Below are positions 7,753 to 14,737 of a stretch of DNA of 49,453 bases, piece by piece. Origin of the DNA: JAJXYN01 sp964532735 (GTDB lineage Bacteria; Patescibacteriota; Patescibacteriia; JAGPKW01). The position numbers and the translations under genes were made by a program. Numbering within the stretch: position 1 is the stretch's first letter; every line of letters starts with the position of its first letter. Location: positions 1-49,453 of the forward strand of contig CAZHKK010000005.1 in NCBI GenBank assembly GCA_964532735.1, in the 5' to 3' direction. Below the pieces are notes generated by a model. The model saw nothing but the letters and a program-made list of their open reading frames with translations, had not been told where the DNA came from and ran no database searches.

Positions 7753-9675
7753 ATGTTTGAAGAAAATAATGAAAATAATCAAAATTCTAGCAATGAAGAT
7801 ATTTTAAATAATATTCTTAAAACCGATCATAGAAAGGTTGTAGAAAATATTTTTGATTCACCAAAAGAAAAAGTTGTTATTTTTAAAAAAACTACTTTAT
7901 TACAAAAAATAATAATATCTTTGAGTGGGTTTTTTTTAGTTGCTTTGTTTGTTTTATTGTTTGTTTTTGTTAAATTTAATAAAACAATTGATACACAAGT
8001 TATAAATGCTGATTATTCAAACAAAATAGTTTTAAATATTAATAGTCCAGAAGGAGTTAATGATAATGGTCAAATAGAGTATTTTTTATCTTTTAAAAAT
8101 ACGGAAGAATATATTATGAAAAACATTGAATTGTCTGTTAGATTTCCGTCAGAGTTTGTTTTTTTATCTTCTAGTTTAGAAAATTCTTTTATTAATAGTG
8201 AATATATAAAATGGAATTTTGATGTTATTAATCCCGGAGAGGAAAAAAATATTTCTATAAAAGGTAATTTATTTGGTGCAATTGGTGTTGAAAGTGTTTT
8301 AATAGCTTCTATGAATTATGAATTTGATACTATTTCTTCGGTGTTTTCTAGTAATAGTTCTTATAAAACAACTATTAATAAATCTGTTTTTGATATAGTT
8401 TTTGAAAGAGATGACATTTTTTTTAAAGATAAAGAAATAGTTTATAAAATTAAAATTAAAAATAATAGTGAAAAAGCTTTAAAAAATTTAAAGGTATCTT
8501 TAAATTATCCAGAATATTTTAAAATAAAAGAATATAGCGAAAATCCTTTTAAAGTTTATGAAAATGAGCAGGTTTATTGGGTTTTTGATTTAAATAAAAA
8601 ACAAATAGAAAAAACTGATGAATCAAAAGATGATTATTATGAAAAAATAATAACCATTAAGGGTGTTGTTGATTCTGATTCTATTAATGAAATAAATTTT
8701 ACTGTTTATGCTGGTATTGTTGAAGATATGGGTTTTGTTGATGATTCTAGTTATACTTTTTATAAAGATGATTTAATAAGAACTTCTTCCTCTGGATTAA
8801 ATTTTGTTATTAATACTGATTCTAAAATTTCTGATGAAAACGGAAATAGATTTGCTATAGCTAATATTAATAATCCTTACAAAATATCTTTTAAATATAA
8901 TAAAACAAACAAAGATTTATCTTTTAAGGATTTGAGATTGGTTGTTGAACTTTTGGGAGATGATTTTATTGATTCTAAAATAAAATTTAATACCAGCCCT
9001 GTTTTTACAGATACTATTGTTGACGGTTTGTCTAATTATGTTATTGAATGGAATAAGACAAATAATAATTATTTTAAAGACATTTCAGAGTCGGAAAGAG
9101 AATTAAATATGATTTTATCTTTTAAAAAAAATTTATTAAACAAATATAAAGAAGGTGGATATAATACAAATATAAAAATAACTTTATTTGGTAAGGTTAA
9201 TTCTGGTAAGGAGATAATTTTAGTAGATAATAAAATTTTTAAATTAATATTGGACAGTGATATGGTTGTAAAAACTAATACTTCAAAAGTTAATTTGAAA
9301 GTTAATAAAGAATCTAACCCTATTGAAATAAGTATTTCTTTGTCTAATCATTATAATAATTTATCAGGAACAGCTGTTTATTTTACTTTACCAGAAGGTG
9401 TTGAATATACTTCTGATTCTATACTTACAAAATCATCAAAATTTGATTATGATGTTTCTGCAAAAAAAATTAGTTGGATTGTGGGTGATGTTGGTGCTTT
9501 TGAAAAAGAGATTGTAGGTAAGTTTTATTTGAAAGTTGTTCCTAATAATAAATTTATTGATAAAAATATGCCATTAACTTCAGATATTAATGTTGTATAT
9601 ATGGATACTACAATAAAATCAGATTTTTCATTAAATATAAAACCAATATTAAGTGTTAATAAAGTTTCTAAGTAA
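7753..9675 (+). CDS. Single-pass membrane protein with extracellular DUF11-like repeats
   Basis: This protein has 640 residues. A cytoplasmic N-terminus of about 50 residues (acidic and Asn-rich, then KEKVVIFKKTTLLQK) is followed by one TM helix at about residues 54-74. A long exported part is made of repeated Ig-like beta modules. Recurring signatures are YFLSFKNTEEYIMKNIELSVRFP, WNFDVINPGEEKNISIKG and, near the C-terminus, LSGTAVYFTLPEGVEY with KISWIVGDVGAFEKEI. These match the general plan of DUF11/conserved-repeat domains (a conflict-free Asn/Gly turn, then W...L..G). Such proteins are common cell-surface anchors in CPR genomes. The partner or ligand is unknown. It lies between recO and tgt and is SD-less (AAATTATG start). 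Confidence 0.8.
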   Translation: MFEENNENNQNSSNEDILNNILKTDHRKVVENIFDSPKEKVVIFKKTTLLQKIIISLSGFFLVALFVLLFVFVKFNKTIDTQVINADYSNKIVLNINSPEGVNDNGQIEYFLSFKNTEEYIMKNIELSVRFPSEFVFLSSSLENSFINSEYIKWNFDVINPGEEKNISIKGNLFGAIGVESVLIASMNYEFDTISSVFSSNSSYKTTINKSVFDIVFERDDIFFKDKEIVYKIKIKNNSEKALKNLKVSLNYPEYFKIKEYSENPFKVYENEQVYWVFDLNKKQIEKTDESKDDYYEKIITIKGVVDSDSINEINFTVYAGIVEDMGFVDDSSYTFYKDDLIRTSSSGLNFVINTDSKISDENGNRFAIANINNPYKISFKYNKTNKDLSFKDLRLVVELLGDDFIDSKIKFNTSPVFTDTIVDGLSNYVIEWNKTNNNYFKDISESERELNMILSFKKNLLNKYKEGGYNTNIKITLFGKVNSGKEIILVDNKIFKLILDSDMVVKTNTSKVNLKVNKESNPIEISISLSNHYNNLSGTAVYFTLPEGVEYTSDSILTKSSKFDYDVSAKKISWIVGDVGAFEKEIVGKFYLKVVPNNKFIDKNMPLTSDINVVYMDTTIKSDFSLNIKPILSVNKVSK

Positions 9676-9747
9676 AAGGTTTTTTATTCTTTTTTATTTT
9701 GTTTTTTTGTGATATTTTATTAGTTATTAATTGTTGTATTTAATAAA

Positions 9748-10842
9748 ATGAAAAATTTTGAACTTATTAAAACTAATGGTAATGCTCGTTTGGGAAAACT
9801 TATAACTGCTCATGGTGTTGTAAATACTCCTTGTTTTATTCCAGATGCTACTCTTGCTGCTGTTAAGACTCTTTCAATAGAAGATTTACATAATATTAAT
9901 ATGGAAATTATTCTTGGAAACACTTATCATCTTATGATTCGTCCAGGTATGGATATAATTAATAAAGCTGGTGGTTTACATAAATTTATGAATTGGAATA
10001 GTCCTATTCTTACTGATAGTGGTGGTTTTCAAGTTTTTTCTCTTGGTAAGATTAGAAAAATTACTGAAGATGGTGCTACTTTTCGTGATCATTTGAGTGG
10101 AAATAAAGTAACTCTTACTCCAGAAAAATCTATACAAATACAAAAAATATTAGGTTCTGATATTATGATGACATTGGATGAATGTGTTGATGCTAATCGT
10201 GATTATAAATATTTTAAAAAGTCTGTTGATATGACATTGAGATGGGAGGAAAGATCTTTAAAAGAAGCAAGAAATGGTATTGTTGGCAATAATCCTAATC
10301 AACAAATTTTTGGTATTATTCAAGGTGGTAAATTTGAAGATCTTAGAAGATATTCTCTTGAAAAAACTATTCAAATGGATTTTGATGGTTTTGCTATTGG
10401 TGGTGTTAGTGTTGGAGAGACTAGAGAAGATAAATATCGTGTTTTGAATTGGGTTGCACCTCTTATGCCAGAAAATAAACCTAGATATTTGATGGGACTT
10501 GGTTATCCAGAAGAAATCATTGAGGGTATTAAGTGTGGTGTAGATATATTTGATTGTGTTATTCCTACTCGTAATGCTCGTCATGGTCAATTATTTGTTG
10601 GATTGAAAATTAATTCTTTAGATGATTACAAATATGATGTTTTAAAGATTAAAAACAGTAAGTATAAAAATGATTTTTCTCCTATTGATGAAACTTGTGA
10701 TTGTTATACTTGTCGTAATCATACTAAGGCTTATGTTCATCATTTATTGAATGTTAATGAAATACTTGGTATGAGACTTATGACTCTTCATAATTTAAGA
10801 TTTTATATGAGATTAATGGAAAAATGCAGAGAAGTAATTTAA
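9748..10842 (+). CDS. tgt: tRNA-guanine transglycosylase
   Basis: This enzyme exchanges guanine at position 34 of GUN-anticodon tRNAs for a queuosine precursor. It is a complete 364-residue bacterial Tgt. Substrate-pocket Asp90 lies in DSGGFQVFSLG. The likely nucleophile is D266 in GVDIFDCVIPTRNARHG. The loop GGVSVGE and the zinc site CDCYTCRNHTKAYVHHL are intact. No preQ1 synthesis gene lies nearby, so the base may come from elsewhere in the genome or from the environment. The gene appears to be transcribed alone and has no Shine-Dalgarno site. Confidence 0.97.
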   Translation: MKNFELIKTNGNARLGKLITAHGVVNTPCFIPDATLAAVKTLSIEDLHNINMEIILGNTYHLMIRPGMDIINKAGGLHKFMNWNSPILTDSGGFQVFSLGKIRKITEDGATFRDHLSGNKVTLTPEKSIQIQKILGSDIMMTLDECVDANRDYKYFKKSVDMTLRWEERSLKEARNGIVGNNPNQQIFGIIQGGKFEDLRRYSLEKTIQMDFDGFAIGGVSVGETREDKYRVLNWVAPLMPENKPRYLMGLGYPEEIIEGIKCGVDIFDCVIPTRNARHGQLFVGLKINSLDDYKYDVLKIKNSKYKNDFSPIDETCDCYTCRNHTKAYVHHLLNVNEILGMRLMTLHNLRFYMRLMEKCREVI

Positions 10843-10902
10843 AATTGTTTTATTTTGTATTTTGTGGTATGGTATTATAAATTTAATTTTTAAGGAGAAT
10901 TT

Positions 10903-11244
10903 ATGAGCAATATAGATAAAATAAATTCATCAAAATTTATACCTCCAGTTGAGTCTAAAAGTAATGTTGATAAAAATAATGTTGGAAATGGTGAAAATTT
11001 TGAAAAAATATTAGAAAATGCTATGAGAGTTAAAACTTCTGATGTTGGTATGTCGGAAGATATGTTTCATCATTTATCTAATACTTTTGGTGTTGTAGAT
11101 GAGGCTGATAAAAACAAAGAAGAAAATAAAGATATTGAAAATAAACAAAATTATGATGTTGCTTCTTTGATAGGTGCTTCTGATTTTGTAGCAAAGAATA
11201 ATTTTTTTCAGAAGAAAAAAGCAAAAGATGCTTATAATAAATAA
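10903..11244 (+). CDS. Small hydrophilic protein of unknown function
   Basis: This protein has 113 residues, no signal peptide and no membrane segment. It is rich in Asn, Lys, Asp and Glu. The first 30 residues look disordered, and the central part may be helical (NGENFEKILENAMRVKTSD). Unlike its neighbours it has a clear Shine-Dalgarno site (aaggag, 10 nt before the ATG), which supports the start. The stop is followed directly by a shared terminator. I do not recognise the family. Confidence 0.75.
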   Translation: MSNIDKINSSKFIPPVESKSNVDKNNVGNGENFEKILENAMRVKTSDVGMSEDMFHHLSNTFGVVDEADKNKEENKDIENKQNYDVASLIGASDFVAKNNFFQKKKAKDAYNK

Positions 11245-11246
11245 AA

Positions 11247-11270
11247 CCGAGATTTTGTCTCGGTTTTTTA
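11247..11270. terminator. Bidirectional terminator between convergent genes
   Basis: Stem ccgaga (11247-11252) pairs with tctcgg (11258-11263), with a T-run after it and A residues before it. It serves both the small + strand gene and the - strand methyltransferase. Confidence 0.85.
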
Positions 11271-11897
11271 TATTAAATCCATTTCTTTTACATAATCCCA
11301 TAATATTATACTTGCTGCTGTTGATACGTTTAATGATTTTAATACTCCTTTTTGTGGTATTGATATTGTGATTCCAAGGTTTCTATTTTTTGCTTCTTTT
11401 AGTATTTCTTCACTTATTCCTCTTGTTTCGTTTCCAAATATAAATATTGGTGTTGAATTTTTTGGAATTTCGTTTTTCCATTTAATTTCTTTTAAATTTT
11501 TGCCACCTATTTCTATAAATATGGGGAAGTATGATTTGTTTTTATCTAATATTTTAAAAAATTCTTCTTTATTGATTGTTAGATCTGGGTTTAATGCTTC
11601 ATATTTTTCTACTTTTTGATAATGTTCAGCTCCGACCGTTGTTCTTTCATCTATTTTTCTTCTTCCTAAGATTATTATATTTTGAGCACCCATTAGATGT
11701 CCTAGTCTAACTAACATTCCAGAATTAATGTCGCCAGTTATGTTTAATAACATTATTTCAAAATTAGATCTATCTTTGTTGGCTAGATTTTGTAATTCTT
11801 CTAATGTTTTATTTTTTATTTCTGGTCTTACGTTGAATTTATTGTTTTTTTCTTCGTAATCTTTTTTAATAAGTTCACTAAAATTTTCTTTTTTCAT
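11268..11897 (-). CDS. TrmH/SpoU-family RNA 2'-O-methyltransferase
   Basis: This is a 209-residue SPOUT (knotted) methyltransferase that uses SAM to methylate a ribose in tRNA or rRNA. Motif 1 is NITGDINSGMLVRLGHLMGA (the family pattern is NxGxxxR). Motif 2 is IFIFGNETRGISEE. Motif 3 is SIPQKGVLKSLNVSTAASI, which contributes to the SAM-binding knot. An N-terminal helical extension of about 45 residues is present, but there is no full L30e-type substrate domain. The target nucleotide cannot be told from sequence. The gene faces the small + strand gene and shares its terminator. The start context is AAATTATG without a Shine-Dalgarno site. Confidence 0.9.
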   Translation of the reverse strand: MKKENFSELIKKDYEEKNNKFNVRPEIKNKTLEELQNLANKDRSNFEIMLLNITGDINSGMLVRLGHLMGAQNIIILGRRKIDERTTVGAEHYQKVEKYEALNPDLTINKEEFFKILDKNKSYFPIFIEIGGKNLKEIKWKNEIPKNSTPIFIFGNETRGISEEILKEAKNRNLGITISIPQKGVLKSLNVSTAASIILWDYVKEMDLI

Positions 11898-12010
11898 AAT
11901 TTTTTATATTTTTAATTTTAATATAACAAAATAGTTTATTTATTGGAAGAGAGTATTGATATTTTGATATAAATAGTTTATCCTGTTAAAAAATATAAAC
12001 GGGGGTTTTT

Positions 12011-12358
12011 ATGAGTTTCTTTCTTCTAAGAGATCTTGATTTTTTTGATAATAAAAAAATAGATTATGCTTTGAATATTAAGAATAATATTTTATCTGGA
12101 ATAAACAAAGAAAAAGAAATTTTTGATTTAGAAAAATATCTAAATATTATTAAAGATGAAAACACTATAAAATCAATGGAGGATGATTATGTTAAGTGTT
12201 TGTTAAAAGATCAAGAATTTAATAAAAATAGTAAAACACTTCTTTCTTTTGTTGAAGTTAGATATTATTATCAGGATGATATAAAAAATTTAAGAGATTT
12301 TTATTCTTATGAAGAGTTTTATAATATTTTGGATCATGTTTTTGGAAATTTTAATTAA
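12011..12358 (+). CDS. Small cytoplasmic protein of unknown function
   Basis: This protein has 115 residues, is acidic and helical, and has no signal peptide or TM segment. It starts MSFFLLRDLDFFDNK. A purine-rich site (gggggt) lies just before the ATG, and the hairpin gtttat/ataaac sits directly upstream of it. It forms a two-gene operon with the next gene (15-nt spacing, second gene with its own strong SD). Both products are similar in size and composition but do not look like duplicates. Family not recognised. Confidence 0.7.
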   Translation: MSFFLLRDLDFFDNKKIDYALNIKNNILSGINKEKEIFDLEKYLNIIKDENTIKSMEDDYVKCLLKDQEFNKNSKTLLSFVEVRYYYQDDIKNLRDFYSYEEFYNILDHVFGNFN

Positions 12359-12373
12359 AAGGAGGCATGGATT

Positions 12374-12778
12374 ATGTTTATTGTTGATAATGGTTTTGAT
12401 GTGGCTTTAATGTTTGAGGATGTTGAATTGTTTGTAAAAAAATATGATGATCAAGTTCGTTTTTATGCTGATTTTTTAAACGATTCTTCGTTTGGGTATT
12501 TTGGAGAACGTATTTTTTTAGCAGAATTTAATGAAATTGATTTTATGTTAAAAATAAAAGAAAAAACTGGGTTTAGTAATATTAGTATTCAAAATATTTA
12601 TAATGACGTTGTTGATTTGTTAAAAAATGATGTGAAAAATGTTGAAGATTTATTTAAATTTTTCTTGGTTAATAATTTTAGAGATAGAATAGAGGCGATG
12701 CATCAAGGAAATTTTATTCGTATTATTTTTGAAAAATATTTTTTAGAAGAAATTTTTAATAAATATCGTAAAAAATAA
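12374..12778 (+). CDS. Small cytoplasmic protein of unknown function, operon partner of the previous gene
   Basis: This protein has 134 residues and is acidic and Phe-rich (FIVDNGFDVALMFEDVELF), probably all-helical, with no export signal. The Shine-Dalgarno site aaggagg at 12359-12365 is ideally placed for the ATG at 12374. An earlier ATG at 12367 is out of frame, so the start is well supported. A strong terminator follows. No family recognised. Confidence 0.7.
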   Translation: MFIVDNGFDVALMFEDVELFVKKYDDQVRFYADFLNDSSFGYFGERIFLAEFNEIDFMLKIKEKTGFSNISIQNIYNDVVDLLKNDVKNVEDLFKFFLVNNFRDRIEAMHQGNFIRIIFEKYFLEEIFNKYRKK

Positions 12779-12784
12779 TTTTAA

Positions 12785-12809
12785 ACCACCATTGTTTGGT
12801 GGTTTTTTA
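12785..12809 (+). terminator. Terminator of the two-gene operon
   Basis: Stem accacc (12785-12790) pairs with ggtggt (12798-12803), followed by a T-run. Confidence 0.88.
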
Positions 12810-12821
12810 TATTTTGTAATT

Positions 12822-12878
12822 TGATATAATAGCAATAATTAAGTTATAAATTAAAAAAATATGTCCTTTGTGGTATAA
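12822..12878 (+). other. Promoter followed by a five-codon open frame
   Basis: An extended -10 (TGATATAAT, 12822-12830) is followed 31 nt later by ATG-TCC-TTT-GTG-GTA-TAA (12861-12878). The start context is the AAATATG type seen at real genes here. Nothing downstream continues the frame, and the DNA then runs into the tRNA-Ile terminator on the other strand. It may be the surviving head of a deleted gene. Confidence 0.35.
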
Positions 12879-12880
12879 AA

Positions 12881-12904
12881 AAATAAGCTAAGTTTAGCTT
12901 ATTT
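12881..12904 (-). terminator. Terminator of tRNA-Ile
   Basis: Stem aaataagcta (12881-12890) pairs with tagcttattt (12895-12904). Read on the minus strand it is followed by TTTTT, which fits the end of the tRNA-Ile transcript. Between it and the tRNA lies a 70-bp GC-richer patch (12905-12974) with no gene. Confidence 0.75.
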
Positions 12905-12974
12905 ACATGGTGCCCCCTACGCTTCGCTCCGAGGACCCCTCATTCTAAATTCACTTCGTTCATTAAGAATTCGG

Positions 12975-13048
12975 TGGACGTACCAAGAGTTGAACTTGGG
13001 ACCTCAGCATTATCAGTGCTGCGCTCTAACCAACTGAGCTATACGTCC
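12975..13048 (-). tRNA. tRNA-Ile (GAU anticodon)
   Basis: A 74-nt cloverleaf on the minus strand: acceptor GGACGTA with TACGTCC, D-arm AGCTCAGTTGGTTAGAGC, anticodon loop CTGATAA (anticodon GAU) and T-arm loop TTCAACT. CCA is not encoded (the next bases read CCG after the discriminator A), unlike the initiator tRNA at 2227. A TATAAT on the minus strand at 13061-13056 is a plausible promoter -10. Confidence 0.95.
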
Positions 13049-13116
13049 AAATTTTATTATAAAACAAGTATAAACTAATTTTTCTAATAAATCAATATCT
13101 TTCTTTAAAATAAAGT

Positions 13117-13216
13117 NNNNNNNNNNNNNNNNNNNNNNNNNNNNNNNNNNNNNNNNNNNNNNNNNNNNNNNNNNNNNNNNNNNNNNNNNNNNNNNNNNNN
13201 NNNNNNNNNNNNNNNN
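13117..13216. other. Assembly gap of 100 N between tRNA-Ile and the response regulator
   Basis: Exactly 100 N. The flanks show no overlap. It may hide promoter sequence or a short gene upstream of the regulator. Confidence 0.95.
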
Positions 13217-13274
13217 TTTTTTTGTTTATTATGTTGTATGATGTTGTTGTATTAAAATTATTTTTAAAATATTG

Positions 13275-13280
13275 TATAAT
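13275..13280 (+). promoter_or_regulatory. -10 element of the response regulator gene
   Basis: TATAAT in the context TTGTATAAT lies 34 nt before the ATG at 13315. It overlaps an in-frame ATG at 13279, which is one reason to prefer 13315 as the start. Confidence 0.55.
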
Positions 13281-13314
13281 GAATAATAATATATCTCAAA
13301 ATAAGCAACATTTT

Positions 13315-14028
13315 ATGAAAATACTATTTATTGATGACGAGGAAGATATTCTTTTTTTGGTGAAAAGATTTTTGATAAAAAATGGATACACTATTGATAT
13401 TGAAATTAGCGGAAGAAAGGGTATTGTTAACGCTCTTGTAAATAAATATGATCTTATATTGTTAGATTTAAATTTAAATGATTCTAATGGTATTGATATT
13501 TGTAAAAAATTAAGAGAAGAGGGTATTAATACTCCTATTATTTTTATTACTAGCAATAAAGATGATGAATTTTTAATAAAAGCTTTTAAAAATGGTGGAG
13601 ATGATTATTTAAAAAAACCTTTTAATTATAATGAACTTTTAGTTAGAATGGAAGCTATTTTAAGAAGACCTAAAATTCCTTCTAATACTCAAATAAAAGT
13701 TAAAGATTTTTTATTAGACAGAAATACAAAAAGATTATACTACAAAGATTTATTTATTAACTTAACTAAAAAAGAATTTTCTTTAGTTGAATTTTTAATG
13801 ATAAATAATGATAAAATAATAACTAGAGATGATATTTTGGAAAATGTTTGGGATATTAATGCAAATCCTTTTTCTAATATTGTAGAAGTTTTTATTAAAA
13901 AAATTAGAAAAAAAATTAGAGAGGTTATTTTAGGTGAAGATTTTATTCATAATATAAAAGGTGTTGGTTATTATGTAGGAGATAGACCAGAATTAAAAAG
14001 AGATAGTTTTATGAAGAATAATTACTAA
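13315..14028 (+). CDS. OmpR/PhoB-family response regulator
   Basis: This is a two-component transcription factor of 237 residues from the chosen start. The receiver domain (about 1-115) has the acidic pocket DDEED at 7-11, phospho-acceptor D51 in LILLDLNLND, the Thr/Ser switch in FITSN and the conserved Lys in YLKKPF. The C-terminal winged helix (about 130-220) shows the OmpR pattern: LTKKEFSLVEFLM, then VEVFIKKIRKKI and IHNIKGVGYYV. The frame stays open upstream to 13222, but a -10 box overlaps the next ATG (13279) and the family begins at MKILFIDDEED, so 13315 is preferred. The likely partner is the histidine kinase at 14738. A Pho-box-like direct repeat directly downstream is the obvious candidate target. 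Confidence 0.93.
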   Translation: MKILFIDDEEDILFLVKRFLIKNGYTIDIEISGRKGIVNALVNKYDLILLDLNLNDSNGIDICKKLREEGINTPIIFITSNKDDEFLIKAFKNGGDDYLKKPFNYNELLVRMEAILRRPKIPSNTQIKVKDFLLDRNTKRLYYKDLFINLTKKEFSLVEFLMINNDKIITRDDILENVWDINANPFSNIVEVFIKKIRKKIREVILGEDFIHNIKGVGYYVGDRPELKRDSFMKNNY

Positions 14029-14030
14029 AA

Positions 14031-14066
14031 AAGTTCACGATAAGTTCATTTAATATTTGTTATAAT
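14031..14066 (+). promoter_or_regulatory. Pho-box-like direct repeat and -10 element controlling the peptide/kinase operon
   Basis: Two identical heptamers aagttca (14031-14037 and 14042-14048) are separated by 4 bp, a period of 11 bp. They lie 12 bp upstream of a perfect TATAAT (14061-14066) with no good -35 hexamer. This is the geometry of activator-dependent promoters bound by OmpR/PhoB dimers (7-bp repeats with 4-bp spacers replacing the -35). No second tandem copy was seen in the window. Confidence 0.7.
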
Positions 14067-14112
14067 ATTATTGTTTTAAAAGGTCGAATAAATAAAATAA
14101 ATAATTTAAATT

Positions 14113-14622
14113 ATGTCTATAAATCCTAAATGGAAATGGAATAAAGAACGATTTATTAATGACTGTATGAATATGGTTATTAATAAAGAAGAACTTGATA
14201 AAAATATTATTTTTAAAAATTATTTTTCTTCCATTGATGTTATTTTTATAGAAAAAGAACGTAAAGAAATATTTTCTAAAGTTTTTGATAATTTTAATTT
14301 ATCTAAAGAATATAAAGATAAATTTTTTGAAAATATTTCTTCTAAAATATTGTTTTATATACAATATTTTGCAGGATCTCCAACATTAGAATATGCAAGA
14401 TCTATTAATTATTTTAATATAACAACATTTATAGCCGCTACTTTAAATAAGGAATTAAGTGCTCATAGAAATGGTTATGGATTGATTGANNNNNNNNNNN
14501 NNNNNNNNNNNNNNNNNNNNNNNNNNNNNNNNNNNNNNNNNNNNNNNNNNNNNNNNNNNNNNNNNNNNNNNNNNNNNNNNNNNNNNNNNGGATTGATTGA
14601 CATAATAAAAAAGGAAATCTAA
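14113..14622 (+). CDS. Unknown protein upstream of the candidate signal peptide
   Basis: The gene is interrupted by a 100-N gap at 14490-14589. The 11 bp ggattgattga are present on both sides of the gap. Merging them gives NGYGLIDIIKKEI and a protein of about 132 residues. It is helical, Lys/Phe/Ile-rich, has no signal peptide or clear TM segment, and shows a Trp/Lys motif near its start (SINPKWKWNKE). It is not AgrB (no membrane segments) and lacks the DDxxD motif of ComQ-type prenyltransferases. It is the first gene after the direct-repeat promoter, and its stop is one base before the peptide ATG. A role in making or handling the peptide is only an inference from position. Confidence 0.7.
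   Translation: MSINPKWKWNKERFINDCMNMVINKEELDKNIIFKNYFSSIDVIFIEKERKEIFSKVFDNFNLSKEYKDKFFENISSKILFYIQYFAGSPTLEYARSINYFNITTFIAATLNKELSAHRNGYGLIXXXXXXXXXXXXXXXXXXXXXXXXXXXXXXXXXXGLIDIIKKEI
14490..14589. other. Artificial 100-N gap with overlapping ends
   Basis: The 11-bp sequence ggattgattga occurs at 14479-14489 and again at 14590-14600, and the merged frame is open. The real gap is probably zero length, or a short tandem duplication. Confidence 0.75.
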
Positions 14623-14623
14623 A

Positions 14624-14689
14624 ATGTCTGATAAAATTGAAACATTAAATGCAATATTTGATGTTGGTATATGTGGTTCTTGGAGCTAA
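14624..14689 (+). CDS. 21-residue peptide, candidate signal peptide for the adjacent two-component system
   Basis: A short open frame of 21 codons. The ATG starts one base after the stop of the upstream gene. A Shine-Dalgarno-like aagga lies 8 nt before it, whereas most genes here have none. The product starts MSDKIETL and ends DVGICGSWS. A hairpin follows the stop, and then comes the sensor kinase gene. The C-terminus has a Cys five residues from the end (CGSWS), the same spacing as the thiolactone ring of staphylococcal autoinducing peptides. It also has a Trp near the end, as in ComX. There is no leader cleavage motif such as Gly-Gly at the expected place. A chance frame or a regulatory leader peptide are the alternatives. 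Confidence 0.5.
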   Translation: MSDKIETLNAIFDVGICGSWS

Positions 14690-14692
14690 TTC

Positions 14693-14718
14693 AAAATGAC
14701 TTTTAATAGTCATTTTTA
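14693..14718 (+). terminator. Hairpin between peptide gene and kinase gene
   Basis: A 9-bp perfect stem, aaaatgact (14693-14701) with agtcatttt (14708-14716). The T-run is weak (interrupted by aag), so it may be a partial terminator that lets some transcription reach the kinase gene. Confidence 0.6.
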
Positions 14719-14737
14719 AGTTGATAATATTTTTTTA

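Noticed and set aside
12905..12974. Broken tRNA or tmRNA fragment in the GC-rich patch beside tRNA-Ile
   Set aside because: I could not fold it into any tRNA arm or match tmRNA ends. It is reported only as an odd patch.
13222..13314. Longer N-terminus for the response regulator
   Set aside because: The extra residues match no receiver-domain sequence, and a perfect -10 box lies inside them. The region also abuts an assembly gap.
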